DNA from: Bacteroidetes bacterium HGW-Bacteroidetes-4
GTDB lineage: Bacteria > Bacteroidota > Bacteroidia > Bacteroidales > SZUA-534
DNA: 64,000 nt
Direction of reading: 5' to 3'
Assembly (NCBI GenBank): GCA_002840905.1
Contig: PHDD01000001.1
Location: forward strand, 278,606-342,605
Positions 10,821 to 19,247 of the stretch are shown here, piece after piece; position 1 is the stretch's first letter; every line of letters begins with the position of its first letter. The translations under genes and the position numbers were made by a program. A model generated the notes under the pieces. That model searched no databases, was not told the DNA's origin, and was given only the letters and a program-made list of their open reading frames with translations.

Positions 10821-12989
10821 ATGAAAACACACGCCCTGCTGCTCTTTGTTTTGCTGCTTTATTTACAACCTTCGGTTAACGGCCAAATCAGTAAAAAAGG
10901 AACACCTTATTCGTGGCTTAATCCTCAGCTTATTGAACAACCTGAGCTTATACGTTTGCCTGGGGTTCAGGCCATACCCGCTACAATAATTGGGGATAGC
11001 CGGTTAAAAAGCGGAAGCAATGTTTTTGCCTATCTTTTCCCAGTAAATAAAGGTCTTTTGAATGCCGGAGTGTGGACTGATTTACCCAATGGTGACCGGG
11101 TTTGGCAATTGAGTCTGGAGTCGGATGGTGCGCTGGGATTTACCGTGAATTTTAGCCGTTTCCTGCTACCCGATGGTGCCAGTGTATTTATTTATAATGC
11201 CGAAAAAACCCAGGTATTGGGAGCATTTACATCGGCAAATAATAAACCCTGGCAGGGGCTGGCTGTGCAACCTATTTCAGGGAATAGCATTACCATTGAA
11301 TATTATGAACCATCCGATGTTGATTTTGAAGGAGAACTGCATATTGCTCAGGTTGGGCACGATTTTGTGGGAGTTTCTCTTGAAAAAGACGGACGATTCA
11401 ATACTTCAGATACCTGCCAGGTAGATATTAATTGCGAGGCGGGAGCTGGATGGCAGCTATATAAACGGTCTGTATGCCGTATGGTAATCAATGGCAATGA
11501 ATTGTGCTCGGGCGCATTAATAAACAATAGCCTGAACGATCAAACACCGTACGTATTAAGTGCCAATCACTGTGTTGACAGTAAACTCAGGGCGCAGAAT
11601 ACGGTGTTTGTTTTTAATTATGAAAGTCCGGCTTGTAATGGATCTGACGGTTCTGTTTCTCAATCCATTTCTGGAGCCAGTTTAATGGCCACCAAAAATC
11701 AGGATAAAGGCTATCTCGATTTTTCCTTATTGCGACTTTCGCAAGCAGTTCCATTATCGTACCAACCCTATTTTGCCGGTTGGGACAGCCGAAATCTGAC
11801 ACCACAAAATGTAGCCTGTATTCATCATCCCTGGGGCGATGTAAAGAAAATAGCTGTTGATTTCGATGCTTCGGTAACAGGTTCTTTTGATGCCTGGTAC
11901 GATCCAGATACCTTTTGGAAAGTACTTGAATGGGATTTGGGAACAACGGAAGGCGGCTCGTCAGGAAGTCCTTTATTTGATCAACACCAGCGCATAGTGG
12001 GTTCGCTCACGGGCGGAGAAGCCACTTGCGCCAACCCGGTGAATGATTATTACCAAATGCTTGCTGTGGCTTTTGATAAATACCCTGCCGATACCAATCA
12101 ACTAAAAAAGTGGCTGGTTCCCAATAATTCCGGTGTAACTTTTCTCGATGGATTTGATCCCCTGCAAGCAGTTAGCACGGTTACCGACAAAATTTCGGTG
12201 GTGCATTGGGAACAGGGACAGAATCTGGCTTTTTATTTGGCCAACGATGGTGGTTACCTGGCTGGAAATAATGTTTATGGAGATAAAGAGAAGGCCGAGT
12301 TTTTTAATAAACAGGAATTTTTGCCGTTGAATGTCATTAGTGGAGCCCGGATTGCCTTTGCATATGCATCGGGTAACGATAATGAATTGATAGAACTAAA
12401 AGTAATCAGCGAAAGTTTTGGTTTTCCGGGTAATTATTTGGGTTCGACTTATGCATCGCTTGGCGAGATAAAAAATAAAGCTGATAAAGAATGGGTGTAT
12501 TTCGGTTTCGAACCACCCATTGAGGTTATTGGCTCTGTTTTTCTTTCGGTAGTTCTCCCGCAAAATCCCGGCGATACGGTTGCCCTGATGACTGTGGAAA
12601 AAGCAAGTGTGAATACCGCCTGGGAATACAATGCCGATAACAAATGGTATCCGTATTCCAATCCAGATTTTTCGTGGGACATTAGTCTTGCGCATCTCAT
12701 TGCTATGGAAATTGGTCGTTTTACTTCAATTGACCATAACGTTAAATTCAAAAACGAACTGGTGGTATATCCCAATCCGGCTAATGAACAGGTAACCATT
12801 GAAACACAACAGAAAGAAATAAAAAGTGTGGTTTTAATTGATGGCCTGGGACGTATAGTAAGTATTGGAAATTTCAGCCTTTATCATAACAGGGCTCAAT
12901 TCGATGTTTCGCGTTTAAACAAAGGAATTTACATAGTGCTTGTTGGACTTGAAAATGAAAGGCTTTCTGCAAAGATTCTGGTAGAATAA
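10821..12989 (+). CDS. Secreted trypsin-like (lysyl-endopeptidase type) protease with T9SS domain
   Basis: A 722-residue protein that begins with a signal peptide (1-21, ending VNGQ). A prodomain of about 175 residues follows. The chymotrypsin-fold peptidase has catalytic histidine in LSANHCVD, aspartate in YLDFSLLRL and serine in GGSSGSPLF. Cysteine placement (DTCQVDINC, CRMV, ELCSGAL) resembles lysyl endopeptidases and the Porphyromonas gingipain-associated S1 enzymes. A beta-rich domain (about 455-625) follows, then a T9SS type A sorting domain (about 645-722, starting VVYPNPANEQV). It should be an extracellular or surface-attached protease for nutrient acquisition. Lys specificity is suggested by family resemblance only. 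It ends one base before the convergent GtrA gene, with no terminator between them. Confidence 0.9.
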   Translation: MKTHALLLFVLLLYLQPSVNGQISKKGTPYSWLNPQLIEQPELIRLPGVQAIPATIIGDSRLKSGSNVFAYLFPVNKGLLNAGVWTDLPNGDRVWQLSLESDGALGFTVNFSRFLLPDGASVFIYNAEKTQVLGAFTSANNKPWQGLAVQPISGNSITIEYYEPSDVDFEGELHIAQVGHDFVGVSLEKDGRFNTSDTCQVDINCEAGAGWQLYKRSVCRMVINGNELCSGALINNSLNDQTPYVLSANHCVDSKLRAQNTVFVFNYESPACNGSDGSVSQSISGASLMATKNQDKGYLDFSLLRLSQAVPLSYQPYFAGWDSRNLTPQNVACIHHPWGDVKKIAVDFDASVTGSFDAWYDPDTFWKVLEWDLGTTEGGSSGSPLFDQHQRIVGSLTGGEATCANPVNDYYQMLAVAFDKYPADTNQLKKWLVPNNSGVTFLDGFDPLQAVSTVTDKISVVHWEQGQNLAFYLANDGGYLAGNNVYGDKEKAEFFNKQEFLPLNVISGARIAFAYASGNDNELIELKVISESFGFPGNYLGSTYASLGEIKNKADKEWVYFGFEPPIEVIGSVFLSVVLPQNPGDTVALMTVEKASVNTAWEYNADNKWYPYSNPDFSWDISLAHLIAMEIGRFTSIDHNVKFKNELVVYPNPANEQVTIETQQKEIKSVVLIDGLGRIVSIGNFSLYHNRAQFDVSRLNKGIYIVLVGLENERLSAKILVE

Positions 12990-12990
12990 G

Positions 12991-13389
12991 TCAGGCAAAT
13001 GTATACAGGTAATTGGCAAAAAAATTCCAAACGGTAGTTACTGCAATGGCTCCAAGTTTCGACAGATAAAAATTAAATTTGAGTTTGTCGGTTAAAAACC
13101 ACAGTACCAAACTATTAATTCCGAGGCCAATCAACGATACAAAAATAAACTGAGTGTATTCGAGCAAAAGTTCCGGGTTTTGGCTATTAAATGTCCAAAT
13201 ACGGTTTAAAAACCAATTGGTGCTGGCTGCAATGGAAAACCCCAATGCATTCGCCACATATTTTTGAACTTTAAACTTTTCTTTAAAAAGCCAGGTAAAA
13301 AAGAAATCGACAACCACACCGGAGCCTCCAACAATTCCAAATTTGATAAATTTTATCAGAAAAACTTTGTCAAAAACGAGGTTAAACAT
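12991..13389 (-). CDS. GtrA family membrane protein
   Basis: A 132-residue protein with four predicted membrane helices. The N-terminal KFGIVGGSGVVVDF and the ANALGFSIAASTNWFLNRIWTF segment are typical of GtrA/PF04138 proteins, which are thought to help move or present polyprenyl-linked sugars during cell-surface polysaccharide or O-antigen glucosylation. No GtrB-like glycosyltransferase is adjacent, so the partner must lie elsewhere or this is an orphan. The family is clear, while the substrate is unknown. Confidence 0.9.
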   Translation of the reverse strand: MFNLVFDKVFLIKFIKFGIVGGSGVVVDFFFTWLFKEKFKVQKYVANALGFSIAASTNWFLNRIWTFNSQNPELLLEYTQFIFVSLIGLGINSLVLWFLTDKLKFNFYLSKLGAIAVTTVWNFFANYLYTFA

Positions 13390-13563
13390 ACGTGTCGTGG
13401 TTGATATCTAAGTTAATTTAAAAGGTAAATGAGATGTAAAACCATAATCAGCCCTATTCACATCAGCTGACAAATGTAAAGGAAAATTTTTTTTATGCAA
13501 TAATTTGGATAATGACAGAATCTATTTGGCAAAATTTATTTTCTTTATGCAAAAAAAATACCT

Positions 13564-14124
13564 ATGCGACGTAGGATTAGTTACCTGTTGATGCGCCTTG
13601 GCGGTTGGAGATACATTGGAGAAGCGCCGAGCGACAAAAAGTTTGTGGTTATTGCCGTGCCTCATACCAGTATGTGGGATTTTGTATGGGGTAAGTTTGC
13701 CTTTAGCAGTAAAGGAGTTAATCCGGTAATCTTTATAAAAAGAGAATCTTTTTTCTTTCCGTTGGGCATTTTGCTTCGCTGGTTGGGAGCCCGACCCGTA
13801 AATAGGGGAAGAGGTGCCGTTGGCCTGGTCGATCAGGTAATTCATTATTTTAATACCAACGATACCTTTCAGGTTTGTATAACACCCGAAGGTACCCGCG
13901 ATTTGGTAAATAAGTGGAAAAAGGGATTCTATTTTATTGCCCAGAAAACCGGTGTTCCCATCTATTTGGGAATTATTGATTATAAAAACAAGATTTTAAC
14001 CATCGGTGATAAACTTATTCCCAGCGGAAATGTTGAAGAAGATATGGCATTGATTAGGGAGTATTACAAAAAACATAATCCACAAGCCAAATATCCTGAG
14101 AAGTTTACTTTCGATTTTTCATAA
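13564..14124 (+). CDS. Lysophospholipid acyltransferase (PlsC-like)
   Basis: A 186-residue protein. The acyltransferase H-x4-D motif appears as PHTSMWD, with the downstream substrate-site block FIKRES and the PEGTR motif. These are the signatures of the LPLAT/PlsC family that transfers an acyl chain to a lysophospholipid or related alcohol at the inner membrane. It is short and lacks a clear N-terminal anchor, which is common for the Bacteroidota subfamily often annotated as glycerol acyltransferase. The exact acceptor cannot be told. The omega-amidase-like gene starts 29 bases later on the same strand, possibly as a two-gene unit. Confidence 0.88.
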   Translation: MRRRISYLLMRLGGWRYIGEAPSDKKFVVIAVPHTSMWDFVWGKFAFSSKGVNPVIFIKRESFFFPLGILLRWLGARPVNRGRGAVGLVDQVIHYFNTNDTFQVCITPEGTRDLVNKWKKGFYFIAQKTGVPIYLGIIDYKNKILTIGDKLIPSGNVEEDMALIREYYKKHNPQAKYPEKFTFDFS

Positions 14125-14153
14125 AATAGAAACCAAGATTAAACCATAATAAC

Positions 14154-14939
14154 ATGAACGATTTAAGAGTAGCTTACATTCAAACCGAATTGGCCTGGGA
14201 AGATACGAAGGCGAATCTTAAAATGTTTGATGCCTATTTGGATAAGATTACTGATACCGATTTGGTAGTTTTTCCCGAGATGTTTAATACCGGTTTTTCG
14301 ATGAATGTTGAAAATCTGGCTCAAAGCGTTAACGGTAAAGTGGTAGGCTGGATGAAAAGTAAAGCGCTGGAAAATAATTTTGCCATTGCCGGAAGCATCA
14401 TGGCCAAAGATCACGGGCGTTATGTGAACCGCTTTATCATGGCTTATCCTTGTGGCGATGCGGTTTGGTACGATAAGCGACATTTATTCCGGATGGGCGA
14501 AGAGGATAAAGTATTTTCTCCCGGAAAATCAATCGAAATATTTAATTTTTATGGTTGGAAGGTTCGCCCTTTAATTTGTTACGATTTGCGATTCCCCGTA
14601 TGGAGCAGAAACCGCAACGATTACGATTTATTGATTTATGTAGCCAATTGGCCTGCACCCAGACGTCATGTATGGGAAACCTTACTAAAAGCACGAGCCA
14701 TTGAAAACCAATGTTATGTGGTTGGAGTTAACCGTATTGGAACCGATGGCATGGGCCTTTCGTACAGCGGTAACTCCGTGGTAATCGATCCTAAGGGATT
14801 TGTGATTAGTGAGTTGAACGAAGGAGAAGCCGGAATTGGAAAAGCGGTTCTTGATCTGGACAAACTAAACCAATTTCGTGAAAAGTTTCCGGTACACCTC
14901 GATGCCGATGACTTTATAATTAAAAGTCTTGATAATTAA
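14154..14939 (+). CDS. Nitrilase-family omega-amidase
   Basis: A 261-residue member of the carbon-nitrogen hydrolase family. The catalytic triad is visible: glutamate in FPEMFNTGFS, lysine in YDKRHLFRMG and cysteine in LICYDLRFPVW. The FNTGFS, HLFRMGEE and SGNSVV patterns fit the YafV/Nit2 omega-amidases that hydrolyse alpha-ketoglutaramate or alpha-keto-2-oxosuccinamate and repair products of glutamine transamination. It is cytoplasmic. The gene follows the acyltransferase by 29 bases and converges with the FAD/Fe-S dehydrogenase 12 bases later. Substrate assignment rests on motif resemblance. Confidence 0.9.
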   Translation: MNDLRVAYIQTELAWEDTKANLKMFDAYLDKITDTDLVVFPEMFNTGFSMNVENLAQSVNGKVVGWMKSKALENNFAIAGSIMAKDHGRYVNRFIMAYPCGDAVWYDKRHLFRMGEEDKVFSPGKSIEIFNFYGWKVRPLICYDLRFPVWSRNRNDYDLLIYVANWPAPRRHVWETLLKARAIENQCYVVGVNRIGTDGMGLSYSGNSVVIDPKGFVISELNEGEAGIGKAVLDLDKLNQFREKFPVHLDADDFIIKSLDN

Positions 14940-14951
14940 GTAAACAGATTC

Positions 14952-17882
14952 TTAGTTTTTTAAAGCCTGGTACAATATTTCAACCGGGTGCAAAGCCTGG
15001 CGCCCGGTTCCATCTTTTATCTGATGCCGGCAACTGGTTCCGGGAGCAGCAATCAGGGTTTCTTTTGTCGTATTGCGAACGCTTGGGAAAAGCACCAGTT
15101 CACCAATTTGCATCGATACCTGATAGTGTTCTTTTTCGTAACCAAAACTTCCGGCCATACCACAACATCCACTGGGTATTTCTTCAACTGTATAATTTTC
15201 AGGAAAAGCTAAAATGGTTTTGCTTGCCTGGGTTGATGCAATGGCTTTTTGCTGACAATGTCCGTGCAGCTTTATCTGCTTCGGTTCAATCGTAAACCGG
15301 GTTTTGTCGATGGTACCTTTTTCTATTTCACGGGCTAAAAACTCTTCGATGGTCAGCGTGTTTTTTGCCAGCGTTTTGGCTGTATCTTTAAGCTCAGCAC
15401 CAACCAAATCGGGATATTCGTCGCGGAAGGTTAAAATAGCCGAAGGTTCAATACCCACCAGCGGATTGGAATCACTAATTATGTCTTTAAGCAAAGAAAC
15501 ATTCAGCAAGGCTAATTTTTTTGCACTAATCAGCAATCCTTTCGATAAATAGGCGCGTCCGCTTTCAACATGGCGAAAAGTTTGAATGTGATATCCCAGT
15601 TCGGTCAATAATTTAATGGTGGTAATACCAAGCGCAGCGTCGTTGTAATTGGTAAACTCGTCGATAAACAGTACCAGCCGGCCACTACTTTTGATTGGTA
15701 GCGAAGTTTGTGGAATGTTTTTATTTGCCCAGTTACGTAGCGTGGTTTGCGAAAGTAAAGGGAGTGAACGTTCTGTAGCCATTCCCAGAGTTTTTTTCAG
15801 GAACTTTGACATTTGTTTATGCTGTAAAACAAAATTGGTAATACCTGGAATCCATGCTCCCAAACTGTTTATGCGGCTAATGTTGGCAATGGCCCGGGTA
15901 CGCAGCGGAATTCCATGTTGCTTGTACCAGTGTTGCAGGAATTCGGCTTTCATTTTGGCCACATCAACACTGCTGGGACATTCTGATTTACAGGCCTTAC
16001 ACGATAAACACAAATCCAAAGCATCATAAATTTCCTGATGATCGAAGGGGTTTTGTTTGGGTGAATTTACCAGAAACTCACGCAGAATGTTTGCCCGGCT
16101 ACGGGTAACATGAGCTTCGTCACGGGTTGCCATGTAACTTGGGCACATAGTTCCTCCGGCGGTGTGTAGTTTTCGGCAGTCGCCCGATCCGTTACAGCTT
16201 TCGGCTGCTCGAACCAAACCTTGTTTTTCTGAAAAATCGAAATAAGTTTTTATTTCTCGTGTAGCACCTTTTTTTGCCCGTAAATTACTACGCATGGGAG
16301 GTGTGTCGATAATTTTTCCCGGATTAAAAATATGGTTAGGGTCCCAGGTGTTTTTCAGTTCTTTCAGCAAATGATACACTTTATCGCCCAGCATAAAAGG
16401 AATAAATTCTCCACGCAATCGGCCATCGCCATGTTCACCACTGAGTGAACCTTTGTATTTTTTTACCAGGCGGGCAATATCCCAGGCCAGTTGTTCAAAT
16501 TTTTCAATGTCCTGTTCTTTTTTCAAATCGAGCCGCGGTCGCAAATGAATTTCGCCGGTTCCTGCATGGGCATGGTAAACACATTCCTCACCATAGCCAG
16601 CCATTATTTTTGAAAATTCTTCGATGTATTCCGGCAGCACGTCCGGATGAACAGCAGTGTCTTCAATAACAGTAACACTCTTGGTGTCGCCGGGAATATT
16701 TGCCATTATTCCCAAGCCTGCTTTTCGCAGATTCCAGGCTTTTTTAATTTCGGAGCCATATAAAATGGGATAGTGGTAGCCCAGCATGTTTTGTTTCATT
16801 TCGTCTATCATGGGCCGTGCCGCTTTTTCTATTTCGTCGTGCTTATGTTTAGCAAATTCAATAAGTAAAAGGGCCTTGGGATTTCCCTGAACAAAAAATC
16901 GGTTTTTTTGCTGCTCCAGATTATCTTTCGATGCATTCAGAATAATATCATCCATTAATTCTACTGCGGTTACCCCGTGTTTTAAGGCAATAATATTTGC
17001 TTTGAGTGCATCGTTTACCGAATTAAAATGTGCAGCCACCAATCCTTTTTCTTTGGGTGGTAAATCAACCAGCGCAAGTTTTATTTGAGTCATAAAAAGC
17101 AAGGTGCCTTCGGAGCCGGCAATAAGTTTGGCTAAATTAAATGGTTCATCGTTTTTACCAAATAAATCGGTAAAAAGCAATTGATCGATGGCATAACCAT
17201 GGTTACGCCTTGTAATACGTTGATCGGGATAATTTTCGATTATGGCATTTTGGTTCTCCTTATCGGAAAGTATTTGATTTAGTTGCCGGTAAATTTTTCC
17301 CTCGAGGTTTTGAATCTTACACTTCTCGTCGAATTCAGTTTTTGTTATTGGTTTGAAAGTTACTTTGGAGCCATCGCTTAAAAAGCCGGAAGTTTCCATA
17401 ATATGATCGCGTGTAGTGCCATATACCACTGCATGTAAACCACAAGCATTGTTTCCTGCCATTCCACCAATATTACAGCGATTAGCTGTTGAAGTTTCAG
17501 GTCCAAAAAACAGCGCATGGGGTTCAAGAAAACGGTTTAATTCATCGAGAATAACCCCGGGTTCTACCGTAATTGTTTTTTCGTTGGGATTGAAATCAAT
17601 AATCTGGGTTAAGTATTTCGAGATATCGACCACCACACCGTTTCCTACTACCTGCCCAGCCAATGATGTTCCTGCGGCTCGGGGAATCAATGGGATTTTA
17701 TGTTTTGCCGCATAGTTAACCAGTTTTTCAATATCGTGCTCGTTTTTTGGAACCACAACAGCGGCAGGTTTTTCAAAATATACCGATGCATCGGATGCGT
17801 AGCGGATTTTTGAAGCCTCGTCAGTTAATAGTTCACCTTCCAGTAAGCCGGATAAGGTGCTAAGGTGTTTTTTATACTCCAT
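14952..17882 (-). CDS. Fused FAD-binding and Fe-S dehydrogenase (D-2-hydroxyacid type)
   Basis: A 976-residue fusion. The N-terminal half is a VAO-type flavoprotein: the FAD-binding PP-loop PRAAGTSLAGQVVG is near residue 63, followed by CNIGGMAGNNACG and an FAD-oxidase C domain with HAHAGTGEIH. The second half has a [4Fe-4S] ferredoxin region (CNGSGDCRK, CLSCKACKSECPSSVD) and CCG cysteine-rich domains (HGHCQQKA; GCCGMAGSFGYE). This is the arrangement of GlcD plus GlcF, or of YdiJ-like D-2-hydroxyglutarate/D-lactate dehydrogenases, which oxidise a 2-hydroxyacid and pass electrons to the quinone pool. The substrate cannot be fixed from sequence. All key motifs are intact. Confidence 0.9.
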   Translation of the reverse strand: MEYKKHLSTLSGLLEGELLTDEASKIRYASDASVYFEKPAAVVVPKNEHDIEKLVNYAAKHKIPLIPRAAGTSLAGQVVGNGVVVDISKYLTQIIDFNPNEKTITVEPGVILDELNRFLEPHALFFGPETSTANRCNIGGMAGNNACGLHAVVYGTTRDHIMETSGFLSDGSKVTFKPITKTEFDEKCKIQNLEGKIYRQLNQILSDKENQNAIIENYPDQRITRRNHGYAIDQLLFTDLFGKNDEPFNLAKLIAGSEGTLLFMTQIKLALVDLPPKEKGLVAAHFNSVNDALKANIIALKHGVTAVELMDDIILNASKDNLEQQKNRFFVQGNPKALLLIEFAKHKHDEIEKAARPMIDEMKQNMLGYHYPILYGSEIKKAWNLRKAGLGIMANIPGDTKSVTVIEDTAVHPDVLPEYIEEFSKIMAGYGEECVYHAHAGTGEIHLRPRLDLKKEQDIEKFEQLAWDIARLVKKYKGSLSGEHGDGRLRGEFIPFMLGDKVYHLLKELKNTWDPNHIFNPGKIIDTPPMRSNLRAKKGATREIKTYFDFSEKQGLVRAAESCNGSGDCRKLHTAGGTMCPSYMATRDEAHVTRSRANILREFLVNSPKQNPFDHQEIYDALDLCLSCKACKSECPSSVDVAKMKAEFLQHWYKQHGIPLRTRAIANISRINSLGAWIPGITNFVLQHKQMSKFLKKTLGMATERSLPLLSQTTLRNWANKNIPQTSLPIKSSGRLVLFIDEFTNYNDAALGITTIKLLTELGYHIQTFRHVESGRAYLSKGLLISAKKLALLNVSLLKDIISDSNPLVGIEPSAILTFRDEYPDLVGAELKDTAKTLAKNTLTIEEFLAREIEKGTIDKTRFTIEPKQIKLHGHCQQKAIASTQASKTILAFPENYTVEEIPSGCCGMAGSFGYEKEHYQVSMQIGELVLFPSVRNTTKETLIAAPGTSCRHQIKDGTGRQALHPVEILYQALKN

Positions 17883-17968
17883 GAAATATTAATTGATTTC
17901 CAAAAGTAGCAAAAAGCTAAAGTTTGAAGCAGAAGTTAGTTCTTATTTATTTGAGAAATTCAAAATCC

Positions 17969-18021
17969 AAAAAAAGTCAGGACAACTCAAGCGAAGAATT
18001 ATTCGTTGAATTTGCCTGACT
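17969..18021 (-). terminator. Terminator of the DUF1338 gene
   Basis: Read on the minus strand, AGTCAGG ... CCTGACT is followed by a T-run (plus-strand A-run at 17969-17974). The 33-base interior contains a further pairing, CGAA / TTCG. It lies 84 bases beyond the stop codon. Confidence 0.65.
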
Positions 18022-18104
18022 GAAACCCGGACAGAGCAAGCTGATTTTTATTTACAAGCTGTGTAATTGATCAGTTTACTCGTTATATAACCGTATGAAT
18101 GCAT

Positions 18105-18914
18105 TTACTTTTTATCGTAAAAATTGGTGCTTTCAAAAATTTTATCGGCACTTTTTGCTATAAAACCATTGTATAATTGTCCGCTGGCATCGGGGTAGCG
18201 AATAGCAAATTCGTAATAACAAGCCGGAATGCTATGAATTCCATCGGAAAAGCGTACTTCAATTTTTTCGGCCATTATGCTCGATTGTTGCAGTAATTCC
18301 TGTGGAGTTCCTTTAATTTCGCCTCCTGAATCGTTTAATTTAAAACCTTTATCTTTTAAATGCTGATTTACTTTTTCGATGGTATTAAGCGTTTTAAGCG
18401 AATTGATGCTTACGGTAAAATGGTTGGCTCTGAATCCGTAAACATAAAGCCAGGCTGCATACTCCGATTCTTCGCGCAAGCGGTTGTATATTTTAAATGA
18501 AGGAGCACCCCAAATGTTTCCTTTTAAAATTAAATCGCTGGCTTTATAAACTTCATTTTCAACACTGTTGATGCGTTCGGCAATTAAATTTTGGAAGTCT
18601 TTACTAAAATCCTCCAGCACCAATTGACTTATAAAAACTTTGGGTTCGTTTGGCATGTTGGGAATTTCGTAATGTTTGGCAATTAGCTTTTTTGTTTCAA
18701 ATACATAGCTTCCTTTTTCAATGTAACCTACTTTGAGAAAAGGTTTCTCGAGTACCTTAATATCCATTCGCGGATCGTTAAAGGTTCTGAAAGCTATATG
18801 GTCGTTTAAAACGGTTTCGCCTAATGTAGTAAACGAATTGTAAACATCTAAGGCTGAAGGATTCTGTTTAGTGTATTGTTCCCATAATTGGGAAAATAAA
18901 TGTTCTCTTGTCAT
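18105..18914 (-). CDS. DUF1338 family non-haem iron protein (HglS-like)
   Basis: A 269-residue DUF1338 protein. The family includes HglS/YdcJ, a 2-oxoadipate dioxygenase/decarboxylase that makes D-2-hydroxyglutarate in lysine breakdown. The expected metal ligands are present: a histidine in LNDHIAFRTF, a histidine in RANHFTVSIN, and a glutamate in CYYEFAIRYP. At 269 residues this is the short form common in Bacteroidota, rather than the roughly 450-residue Pseudomonas enzyme, so the substrate may differ. It lies next to a 2-hydroxyacid dehydrogenase on the same strand, which would fit further oxidation of a D-2-hydroxyacid product, although 222 bases and a terminator separate them. Confidence 0.85.
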   Translation of the reverse strand: MTREHLFSQLWEQYTKQNPSALDVYNSFTTLGETVLNDHIAFRTFNDPRMDIKVLEKPFLKVGYIEKGSYVFETKKLIAKHYEIPNMPNEPKVFISQLVLEDFSKDFQNLIAERINSVENEVYKASDLILKGNIWGAPSFKIYNRLREESEYAAWLYVYGFRANHFTVSINSLKTLNTIEKVNQHLKDKGFKLNDSGGEIKGTPQELLQQSSIMAEKIEVRFSDGIHSIPACYYEFAIRYPDASGQLYNGFIAKSADKIFESTNFYDKK

Positions 18915-19115
18915 AGTTGTATAAAGTTTAGGTTTATGCTATTAACAGGGAAGTTTGCATTTTGTTAAGCTATTTAATAACATGACAATGCAAACTTTAT
19001 TTTAGCTGAAAGCCTGTGAGCACTATTTTACCTGAACACAATGGATTATTGCATATTGCGTAAATGATGCTTAGTGTTATTCCGTTACATGTCAATATTT
19101 TATGTGTAAAAAATA
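18915..19115. other. Divergent intergenic region
   Basis: AT-rich spacer between the DUF1338 start and the promoter of the large secreted protein. No exact promoter box is visible for DUF1338, and no hairpin stands out. Confidence 0.4.
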
Positions 19116-19148
19116 TTTGCTTTATATTATTTGATTTTCGTAACTTTG
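19116..19148 (+). promoter_or_regulatory. Promoter of the 2573-residue secreted protein
   Basis: TTTG (19116-19119), 21 bases, then TAACTTTG (19141-19148). Transcription would begin near 19155. This excludes the upstream in-frame ATG at 19131 and supports the start at 19248. Confidence 0.78.
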
Positions 19149-19247
19149 ATTTTGAAGAGTCCAAGACGAAAGTCTTATGTAACAAATTATGAAGTAACCC
19201 TGGTTTGCCTTAATTGCCCAATTAAGATAAACCCAAATAAGAGTATT

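Noticed and set aside
19131..19247. Upstream in-frame extension of the giant beta-helix protein
   Set aside because: The first ATG lies upstream of and overlaps the promoter -7 region, and the extension hides the signal peptide.
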